In this document: positions 7,355 to 12,897 of the stretch, one piece after another
Layout of the letters: each line of letters opens with the position of its first letter
Position numbering within the stretch: position 1 is the first letter of the stretch
From: Gammaproteobacteria bacterium
Lineage (GTDB): Bacteria > Pseudomonadota > Gammaproteobacteria > SZUA-229
Reading direction: 5' to 3'
DNA length: 14,182 nt
NCBI GenBank assembly: GCA_029880105.1
Contig: JAOUPA010000039.1
Location: 1 to 14,182 of the forward strand
Program-made: the position numbers and the translations under genes
The notes under the pieces: model-generated
The model's input: the letters and a program-made list of their open reading frames with translations, nothing else
Databases searched by the model: none
What the model was told of the DNA's origin: nothing

Positions 7355-7382
7355 CTCCACGTTTCCAGCTGGAAACGTGGAG
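7355..7382. repeat. Perfect 28-bp palindrome in the tRNA-operon leader
   Basis: The half-site CTCCACGTTTCCAG (7355-7368) is followed directly by its exact reverse complement (7369-7382). In RNA it would fold into a 12-bp stem with a 4-nt AGCU loop. It lies between the predicted transcription start (about 7383) and the mature 5' end of tRNA-Pro (7351). There is no T-run after it, so it is not a typical intrinsic terminator. It could be a 5' leader hairpin or a binding site for a dimeric protein. Confidence 0.85.
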
Positions 7383-7389
7383 GCGGGGA

Positions 7390-7418
7390 ATGATACGCGC
7401 AGTCCCTATTCTGGTCAA
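7390..7418 (-). promoter_or_regulatory. Sigma-70 promoter for the tRNA array
   Basis: On the minus strand, TTGACC (7413-7418), a 17-nt spacer, then TATCAT (7390-7395), followed by the GC-rich discriminator TCCCCGCC. That discriminator is typical of stable-RNA promoters under stringent (ppGpp) control. The predicted start is near 7383, so the transcript would open with the 28-nt palindrome and then tRNA-Pro. The remaining 107 nt up to folD holds no gene, and I could not define a folD promoter there. Confidence 0.78.
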
Positions 7419-7525
7419 GGCGATATTGGCGAATTGGGAGAGTGTTTTAGCCTACTTTCATCTTGTAGCGGACATATACCGCATGAGAGAATCTGCACCC
7501 TTACTCTTCGAACAATAAAAGTAAT

Positions 7526-8386
7526 ATGTCGGCAAATATTATTGATGGCAAGGCCATCGCAGCACAAATACGTGAACAAATGGCCGAGCGCGTACGCGTA
7601 CGCGTCGCCGCTGGCAAACTAGCCCCCGGTCTGGCTGTTATCCTGATTGGTGAAGATCCCGCTTCCCAGGTGTATGTCCGCAACAAGGAGAATGCATGTA
7701 AAGATGTCGGCATTATTTCTACATCTTACCGCCTACCTACAGAAACGAGTGAAGAAAACCTGTTAAAGCTCATCAATGAACTGAATGAGGATGACAGCGT
7801 TCACGGCATTTTGGTGCAAGCGCCGCTGCCAGATCATATCAACTTTGAGAAAGTCATTGAAACCATAATCCCGGAGAAGGATGTAGATGGCTTCCATCCC
7901 TATAATATTGGCCGCCTGGCAGTACGCATGCCCATGCTGCGCTCCTGTACACCCTATGGAGTGATGAAACTACTGGAGTTCAGCAACATTAATGCCAAAG
8001 GCAAACACGCTGTAGTAGTCGGCGCCTCCAACCACGTTGGCCGACCTGTAGGACTGGAATTGCTGCTGGCCGGTGCGACAGTAACAACCTGCCACCGATT
8101 CACTACCAACCTAGCTGAACATGTAGCTAGCGCAGATATTCTGGTTGTTGCCGTGGGTAAACCCGGCATCGTTAAGGGCGAATGGGTCAAACCCGGTGCT
8201 ACCGTAATCGATATCGGCATCAACCGAACGGAAGATGGCAAACTAACTGGCGATGTCGATTTTGAAGCTGCTTCCAAAAAAGCCGCCTGGATAACCCCAG
8301 TTCCCGGGGGTGTCGGTCCAATGACCGTGGCCATGTTGATGCACAACACGCTGGAAGCAGCCTTTACTCAAGATGAAAACCGTTAA
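7526..8386 (+). CDS. folD: Bifunctional methylenetetrahydrofolate dehydrogenase / methenyltetrahydrofolate cyclohydrolase FolD
   Basis: A 286-residue cytoplasmic enzyme of one-carbon metabolism. It oxidises 5,10-methylene-THF with NADP+ and hydrolyses the methenyl product to 10-formyl-THF, feeding purine and formyl-Met-tRNA synthesis. Visible signatures are GEDPASQVYVRNKENAC (catalytic Lys54), the substrate-loop QAPLPDH, the Rossmann segment VVGASNHVGRPVGLELLLAG, CHRFT, and the C-terminal PVPGGVGPMTVAMLMHNT. Length matches the family. The ribosome site is weak (AAAAGTAAT before the ATG), but the amino terminus MSANIIDGKAIAAQIR aligns with the family start. It diverges from the tRNA array and converges on the CBS gene with 22 nt between stops and no clear terminator. 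Confidence 0.98.
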   Translation: MSANIIDGKAIAAQIREQMAERVRVRVAAGKLAPGLAVILIGEDPASQVYVRNKENACKDVGIISTSYRLPTETSEENLLKLINELNEDDSVHGILVQAPLPDHINFEKVIETIIPEKDVDGFHPYNIGRLAVRMPMLRSCTPYGVMKLLEFSNINAKGKHAVVVGASNHVGRPVGLELLLAGATVTTCHRFTTNLAEHVASADILVVAVGKPGIVKGEWVKPGATVIDIGINRTEDGKLTGDVDFEAASKKAAWITPVPGGVGPMTVAMLMHNTLEAAFTQDENR

Positions 8387-8408
8387 CCTGAAATCAATCT
8401 CTTAAAAA

Positions 8409-8825
8409 CTACCCATTAACATCAAATTCAACCAGGCCTCGTAGCACCAGGTCGGTAAAACTCACGATACCAATTACTTTACCATTTTCTACGACCGGTG
8501 CTCGCGACAGGCCAAACCGTTCCAGGAATCTTGCACAGTAACGAATATCCATCTGCGGATCGACCGGTAATATCGGCTTCGACATGATCTCGTAAACATT
8601 GGTACGTGCTGGCGAACGATCTTTTGCCAGTACATTTTTTGCAATATCAGATAGCAGCAGAATACCGTATTCATCATCATCATGGCGTTTATCAACCAGC
8701 AATGATTTGGTTTCAACGTGCTTCATGGTTTGCAGCGCATCCATCACCGTCATCTTGCCATCAATCATATCGAACTGCGTTTTCATTACGTCTCGGACAC
8801 GAACAATTTTTCTTTCAGAAATCAT
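8409..8825 (-). CDS. Stand-alone CBS-domain-pair protein
   Basis: A 138-residue soluble protein made almost only of two CBS motifs, about residues 11-67 (VRDVMKTQFDMIDG through GILLLSDIAKN) and 79-133 (EIMSKPILPVD through VIGIVSFTDLVLRGL). Each ends in the typical hydrophobic-strand-plus-(S/T)D-helix pattern. CBS pairs (Bateman modules) commonly bind AMP, ATP or related adenosine ligands and gate enzymes or transporters. No catalytic domain is attached. The ATG overlaps the stop of the P-II-like gene by one base (TAATG), with a GGAGG site 7 nt upstream inside that gene, so the two are translationally coupled. I infer a regulatory role for the membrane proteins of the same operon. Ligand and partner are not visible from sequence. 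Confidence 0.9.
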   Translation of the reverse strand: MISERKIVRVRDVMKTQFDMIDGKMTVMDALQTMKHVETKSLLVDKRHDDDEYGILLLSDIAKNVLAKDRSPARTNVYEIMSKPILPVDPQMDIRYCARFLERFGLSRAPVVENGKVIGIVSFTDLVLRGLVEFDVNG

Positions 8826-9175
8826 TACAAAGCCTCCTCTACAACATCAGTCAATTTTTGAACTTGTGCAGCCACGCCAACCGCATCTTCTACGTCTATC
8901 TGAAACGCGATACCTGTGCCGGGCCTGACATCAAACTCGCCAACATCACTTATTTTTTCGAGTATGTGCCTGCTTAAATGCTCCTCGACCAGGAACAGCA
9001 ACATATCACGCTGCGTCTCCAGAGAAAGTCCAAAAAAGGTTTTGCTTATCGCCATGCCTTCACCACGCGCATTATTGATCACCGTGGCACCAGTAGCGCC
9101 CGACTCGCGCGCCGCCTGCATCACCTTGTCTGTCTTTTCATCTTCTACCAGAGCTATTATTAATTTGAAATGCAT
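8825..9175 (-). CDS. P-II-family-like signalling protein, atypical T-loop
   Basis: A 116-residue protein with the size and beta-alpha-beta ferredoxin-like order of GlnB/GlnK. It begins HFKLIIALVEDEKTDKVMQAA, then the helix-turn GATGATV (26-32), a loop beginning ARGEG, and the strand MLLFLVEEHLS. It ends with RPGTGIAFQIDVEDAVGV, matching the GlnB stretch that reads KIGDGKIFVFDV. The T-loop region carries no Tyr in a YRGAEY-like context, so uridylylation by GlnD is not expected. P-II proteins are trimers that bind ATP/ADP and often dock onto membrane transporters. The GTG two codons upstream overlaps the GGGAGG ribosome site, so I use the ATG 5 nt after it. It lies 57 nt after a DUF1538 gene and overlaps the CBS gene. 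Confidence 0.82.
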   Translation of the reverse strand: MHFKLIIALVEDEKTDKVMQAARESGATGATVINNARGEGMAISKTFFGLSLETQRDMLLFLVEEHLSRHILEKISDVGEFDVRPGTGIAFQIDVEDAVGVAAQVQKLTDVVEEAL

Positions 9176-9232
9176 ACGCACCTCCCATTGAACACATCAA
9201 TAAATATTTTATTAAGCATATACCACCAAACC

Positions 9233-10000
9233 TTATTTACTTTTTTTCACTTGCCACTCCGAAAGCTGCGCATATCCCATCACCGAAATAATCGGGAACA
9301 AACAGGCAAACGAGATCAGGCCAAAACCATCTATCAACGCGCTTCGATCTGGCACGGTCTCAGCCAACCCCAAACCCAGGGCCGCAACCAGGGGCACCGT
9401 AACTGTCGAGGTGGTCACACCACCCGAATCAAAAGCCAACGGCACGATGGCCTTGGGCGCATAGAAAGTTTGAATAATAACAATCACATAACCTGCGATG
9501 ATGAAATAGTGAATGGGTACACCGGTGACAATACGATAAGTGCCGAGCGAAATACCCACTGCACTACCAAGTGCAACCGCAAGACGCAAACCCCATACTC
9601 CAATAGCGCCTGCCGAAACTTCATTGGCCTTGATGGCTACCGCGATCAACGAAGGTTCGGCTAATGCAGTACTGATGCCAATCGCAAACGCAAAAATATA
9701 CACCCAGTAATAATCCTGCCATTGCAGAGCACCCGTCGTCAGGCGAACACTGTTGAGAAAATCAGGGTTAGTCAGCTGCTCGGCCATCATGCGCCCCATC
9801 GGGAACAATGCCTGTTCCAGCCCCAACAGGAAAAGTGTGATGCCCAGCAGTACATAAAACATACCGATTAAAACTTTCTTCAGATTTTTAACCGGTTTAC
9901 GAATAACCAGAAACTGGAAGCCAAAAATAATGCCGGCGATAGGCACTACGTCAAACAGCGTTGACCAGAACAGCTGAAGAAACTCAGGGACCCACTGCAT
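9233..10000 (-). CDS. DUF1538 integral membrane protein (second of a pair)
   Basis: A 255-residue inner-membrane protein with about six or seven hydrophobic segments (near 15-33, 44-62, 98-114, 139-153, 165-179, 198-213, 226-243). Conserved blocks are FPMGRMMAE (66-74), ALAEPSLIAVAIKANEV (112-128) and DSGGVTTSTVTVPLVAAL (191-208). The same three blocks occur in the upstream partner, so the two are paralogous. I recognise this as the DUF1538 family. From memory and unchecked here, a paired DUF1538 system from Halomonas (UmpA/UmpB) was reported to act as a two-subunit Na+(Li+,K+)/H+ antiporter. The ATG overlaps the partner's stop by one base, which implies translational coupling and a fixed stoichiometry. 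Substrate is inferred, not seen. Confidence 0.85.
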   Translation of the reverse strand: MQWVPEFLQLFWSTLFDVVPIAGIIFGFQFLVIRKPVKNLKKVLIGMFYVLLGITLFLLGLEQALFPMGRMMAEQLTNPDFLNSVRLTTGALQWQDYYWVYIFAFAIGISTALAEPSLIAVAIKANEVSAGAIGVWGLRLAVALGSAVGISLGTYRIVTGVPIHYFIIAGYVIVIIQTFYAPKAIVPLAFDSGGVTTSTVTVPLVAALGLGLAETVPDRSALIDGFGLISFACLFPIISVMGYAQLSEWQVKKSK

Positions 10001-10734
10001 TAGACTATCATCCCGTAGCCCAGTACAAAAATAATCGGTAATAGAGAGGCAAACGCTATCAACCCGAAACCATCCAGCATCGGATTGCGCCCGGCAATCG
10101 AAGAAGCCAGACCAATACCCAACGCGGTGACTAATGGCACTGTAATTGTCGAGGTAGTCACACCACCCGAATCATAGGCAATACCGATAATTTCCTCTGG
10201 CGCAAACCCGGTCATAATGATAACTAGGACATAACCAATCATAATCATCAGATGAATTGGCCAGTTCAACAGTATTCGCAGTACACCAACAACAATCGCC
10301 ACACCCACGGAAAGTGCCACGGTAAATCGTAATCCGGTTGAATAACTATTCATGGCCGCAATATCACTACCGATATGCCCGGCCCTGGCCGCTACTTTTG
10401 CCGCTTCATCGGCAACTGCAATCAATGCGGGTTCTGCCACAGTGGTGCCAAAGCCTAATGCAAAAGAAAAAGCCAACAACCAGAAAACACTGCCTTTTTG
10501 AGCAAAGGCGTGCGCCATGCTTTCACCAATAGGAAATAGTCCCATCTCCAGTCCATAGATAAAAAAAGTAAGACCCAGAATAACGAAAAAAACACCTGAT
10601 ATCAGGCTTGCAATGTTTTCCAGTGGCTGCTGCAGGACAAAGAGCTGAAAAAAACCAATCACGATAATAATTGGAGCAAGGTCTCGCACGCTACCCATCA
10701 TTGATTTTAAAAAAGCGAGTACTGGTTTATTCAA
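10000..10734 (-). CDS. DUF1538 integral membrane protein (first of a pair)
   Basis: A 244-residue inner-membrane protein with about seven hydrophobic segments (near 20-35, 45-66, 83-98, 133-153, 160-176, 195-212, 222-243). Blocks shared with the downstream partner are FPIGESMA (68-75), TVAEPALIAVADEAAKV (98-114) and DSGGVTTSTITVPLVTAL (188-205). An acidic AEPALIAVADE motif in a membrane context would suit cation handling, but that is inference. The start is uncertain. The frame opens with TTG (10732-10734) four codons after an in-frame TAG and lacks a clear ribosome site; the alternatives are the two adjacent ATGs at residues 12-13. It heads a four-gene operon (DUF1538, DUF1538, P-II-like, CBS). 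Confidence 0.83.
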   Translation of the reverse strand: MNKPVLAFLKSMMGSVRDLAPIIIVIGFFQLFVLQQPLENIASLISGVFFVILGLTFFIYGLEMGLFPIGESMAHAFAQKGSVFWLLAFSFALGFGTTVAEPALIAVADEAAKVAARAGHIGSDIAAMNSYSTGLRFTVALSVGVAIVVGVLRILLNWPIHLMIMIGYVLVIIMTGFAPEEIIGIAYDSGGVTTSTITVPLVTALGIGLASSIAGRNPMLDGFGLIAFASLLPIIFVLGYGMIV

Positions 10735-10768
10735 GAGTATTATCTAAAAATATTTATTATTAGTTGAC

Positions 10769-10794
10769 GCTAAAGCCAACAGATTAACCTTAGC
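10769..10794. repeat. Imperfect inverted repeat upstream of the DUF1538 operon
   Basis: GCTAAAG (10769-10775) and CCTTAGC (10788-10794) form arms with one mismatch around a 12-nt centre, 35 nt before the predicted TTG start. It lies in the 106-nt gap after tatD and could be an operator. A promoter in this gap is expected, but I found only weak candidates. The evidence is modest. Confidence 0.3.
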
Positions 10795-10840
10795 CAGCCT
10801 TAAGTACAATCAACAAGCGGAGGCTTCTTGACCAAACTCA

Positions 10841-11656
10841 TTAAATATTAAAAAACCGTTTTGTATTTACCATTGTCGCCCGTTGCAACTCTTCCAGATC
10901 CACCCCCATGTAACGTGACACAGCCTCGGCAATATGCGGGAGATAACAGGGTTCATTACGCCGGCTTTTTACTGGTATCTCTTTTAAATCTCTTGGCAAT
11001 AAGTAGGGAGCATCGGTCTCCAGCATAATACGATCTAACGGGATTTGTTTCACAGCCTGTTGTAAATCGCCTCCTCGTCGCTCATCACAAATCCAGCCGG
11101 TGACACCAATATACATATCCAGTCCAAGATAGTCATTCACTTCAGCAGCTGTACCCGTAAAACAATGCGCTACAGCATTAACTAACTGTGGCCGCGCATT
11201 TTTCAACATTGCCACAAATTCATCATGCGCGTCTCGCTGATGCAGGAACACGGGCTTGCCTATTTCAGACGATAGTGCCAGCTGAGCCTCAAACGCATAA
11301 CGCTGATTCTGCTGAGTTGAAAAGTTCCGATTGAAATCCAGACCACACTCACCCACCGCCAGCACACAGTCCTGCTGACAGAACTCTTCCAACTGCCTGC
11401 TGGTATCACCGGTATAGTCATCCGCATGATGCGGGTGTACACCCGCTGTTGCAAACAAGGTAGCAGGATAGTGTGCACACAATTCAATTGCCCTGTGACT
11501 GTGGTCAATATCTGTGCCAGTCACAATCATTTCAGTGACACCTGCATTCAACGCCCGCTTGACCACATCATCAAGATCATTACGAAACGAGCTAGCGGTC
11601 AAATTAACCCCGATATCTATATATCTATGCATACCATTGTTCATCTGCTCATTCAT
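10841..11656 (-). CDS. tatD: TatD-family metal-dependent DNase
   Basis: A 271-residue TIM-barrel hydrolase of the TatD group (3'-5' exonuclease activity on DNA/RNA in E. coli, linked to oxidative DNA damage repair; not required for Tat transport). Candidate metal or active-site residues are His74/His76 in AGVHPHH, Glu103 in VGECGLDFNRNFS, His139 in FLHQRDAH, His164 in VAHCFTGT, and Asp214 in ETDAPYLLPRDL. The N-terminus reads YIDIGVNLT, as in E. coli TatD, rather than the HxH of the YcfH group, and this supports the tatD symbol. The start is unsure: ATGs at residues 1, 5 and 9 are all possible, none with a good ribosome site, and residue 9 gives a length closer to E. coli. It diverges from rsmJ across 39 nt. 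Confidence 0.92.
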   Translation of the reverse strand: MNEQMNNGMHRYIDIGVNLTASSFRNDLDDVVKRALNAGVTEMIVTGTDIDHSHRAIELCAHYPATLFATAGVHPHHADDYTGDTSRQLEEFCQQDCVLAVGECGLDFNRNFSTQQNQRYAFEAQLALSSEIGKPVFLHQRDAHDEFVAMLKNARPQLVNAVAHCFTGTAAEVNDYLGLDMYIGVTGWICDERRGGDLQQAVKQIPLDRIMLETDAPYLLPRDLKEIPVKSRRNEPCYLPHIAEAVSRYMGVDLEELQRATMVNTKRFFNI

Positions 11657-11668
11657 CTAGGCTATGAT
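11640..11668 (+). promoter_or_regulatory. Possible promoter for rsmJ
   Basis: TTCATC (11640-11645), a 17-nt spacer, and TATGAT (11663-11668), with rsmJ starting 27 nt beyond. The -10 is good (5 of 6) and the -35 is poor (3 of 6). The -35 would lie inside the tatD coding start, as expected with only 39 nt between the divergent genes. Confidence 0.35.
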
Positions 11669-11695
11669 AACAGCTGTCAATCATTCTGAAACATT

Positions 11696-12490
11696 ATGTC
11701 TAAAACACAAAATCCACCTTCAATCTGCTTTGTTTGCGACAATGCACTCCGATATGAACAGGCCCAGACATTTGCAGAGCAGCAAAAACTTGACCTGCTC
11801 AAAGACAAAGATAGCATCCACGATTTACAGCTCATATTTGCCGAAGATCATATCGAACTTTACGATCGACAACTCAATACCAGTATCTATGTCGATTTTG
11901 TGCATGGTGCACTGGCTCACCGCCAGCAATTCGGTGGTGGCCGTGGTCAGGCCATCGCCAAAGCGATCGGGCTAAAACAGGGCAAGAACCCCAACGTCCT
12001 AGATGTCACTGCTGGTTTAGCGCGTGATGCCTACATTCTGGCCACGCTGGGCTGCCGTATGACGCTGGTCGAAAAATCCCCTATTCTATGCCAACTGATA
12101 CTGGACGGTATAAACCGTGGTCTGAACCATGAACACAGTGCACATGTACTAACTGATAGCTTTGAACTGCACCAGCAGGATGCCATTGACTATCTGAAAA
12201 ACATGACTAAAGATCAATATCCTGATGTTGTATATCTCGACCCTATGTTTCCGGAAAGAAAAAAATCAGCCCTAGTCAAAAAAGACATGCAAATTCTGCA
12301 GCGATTGCTAGGTAAAGATGAAAATAACGCAATGCTCTTAGAGTCGGCTCTTCGTTACGCAAGGGAAAGAGTCGTGGTAAAACGCCCTGCCCATGCCCCC
12401 TTCCTAGCCGATAAAAAACCGGCGGCATCTATCCACAGCAAAAAAACCCGTTACGATATTTACTTGATTACCACATCCGCCACACACTGA
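11696..12490 (+). CDS. rsmJ: 16S rRNA (guanine-1516-N2)-methyltransferase RsmJ
   Basis: A 264-residue class I SAM-dependent methyltransferase that modifies G1516 of 16S rRNA in the small subunit. Family hallmarks in order are VDFVHGALAHRQQFGGGRGQ, the SAM-binding motif LDVTAGLARDAYILATLGC (Asp103 onward), an acidic LVEKSP strand, the catalytic-type YLDPMFPERKKSALVKK (Asp182-Pro183-Met184-Phe185), and the C-terminal RVVVKRPAHAP followed by TRYDIYL. These match E. coli RsmJ (YhiQ) block for block. The first 70 residues are more divergent, as usual for this family. The ribosome site is weak. No terminator was found in the 155-nt gap that follows; that gap contains only a small inverted repeat (TGCCAC at 12560, GTGGCA at 12586). 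Confidence 0.95.
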   Translation: MSKTQNPPSICFVCDNALRYEQAQTFAEQQKLDLLKDKDSIHDLQLIFAEDHIELYDRQLNTSIYVDFVHGALAHRQQFGGGRGQAIAKAIGLKQGKNPNVLDVTAGLARDAYILATLGCRMTLVEKSPILCQLILDGINRGLNHEHSAHVLTDSFELHQQDAIDYLKNMTKDQYPDVVYLDPMFPERKKSALVKKDMQILQRLLGKDENNAMLLESALRYARERVVVKRPAHAPFLADKKPAASIHSKKTRYDIYLITTSATH

Positions 12491-12645
12491 AATTAACGAA
12501 ATCGTCTGTCTTCTCTCACCAATGTTTACTTCACAACCTTAATTTCCATATGCTATATTTGCCACATGGTCTTTATGGATATCTGGTGGCATTACATTTC
12601 ATAGCAATTCTGACCGTCTAAATGTACTAAATAAAGGAATGCTTC

Positions 12646-12882
12646 ATGAATTTCTCAATATCTAAAAATATTGGTCGTCTCGACCAGATTATCCGATTAT
12701 GCATCAGCATCTGCATGATCTATTTTGGTTTCTTTGATCTCAGCCTGATCCAGGATGAGTTCAGCGCTACCATCGTCGGCATATTCGGCTCAATGAATCT
12801 AATCGTGGCACTTGTCCAATTTTGCCCTTTGTACGCTGTTGCTGGTATTAACACCTACTGCAAGTCCAGATCTGAAATTTAG
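12646..12882 (+). CDS. Small DUF2892-type (YgaP-like) inner-membrane protein
   Basis: A 78-residue protein with a short amphipathic start (MNFSISKNIGRLDQIIR), two hydrophobic segments (about residues 17-33 and 42-59), and the ending CPLYAVAGINTYC. The pattern RLDQIIRL...CPLY...GINT is typical of DUF2892 proteins and of the membrane part of YgaP-like rhodaneses. No rhodanese domain is attached. The start has an AAAGGA ribosome site with 7-nt spacing. Function is unknown. It precedes a GGDEF-EAL gene by 15 nt, so the two are probably co-transcribed. Confidence 0.85.
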   Translation: MNFSISKNIGRLDQIIRLCISICMIYFGFFDLSLIQDEFSATIVGIFGSMNLIVALVQFCPLYAVAGINTYCKSRSEI

Positions 12883-12897
12883 GAATTTCTCGAAAAC

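Noticed and set aside
7468..7482. GCGG...CCGC inverted repeat before folD
   Set aside because: Four-bp arms only; expected by chance, and no promoter is aligned with it.
6925..7518. Several plus-strand reading frames across the tRNA array (6925-7197, 7187-7393, 7201-7518)
   Set aside because: They are antisense to well-formed tRNA genes or spacer, and translate T-arm and anticodon sequence into patterns such as DGARTHDNRNHNPGLYQLSY, a known artefact of reading tRNAs as protein.
8599..9191. Plus-strand frames opposite the CBS and P-II-like genes
   Set aside because: No domain resemblance; the minus-strand genes have Shine-Dalgarno sites and coupled starts.
9170..9664. 164-residue plus-strand frame opposite the second DUF1538 gene
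   Set aside because: Low-complexity Asn/Thr/His-rich composition and antisense to a gene with a clear membrane-protein pattern and family motifs.
12560..12591. TGCCAC...GTGGCA inverted repeat after rsmJ
   Set aside because: Six-bp arms around a 20-nt loop without a T-run; not a convincing terminator or operator.
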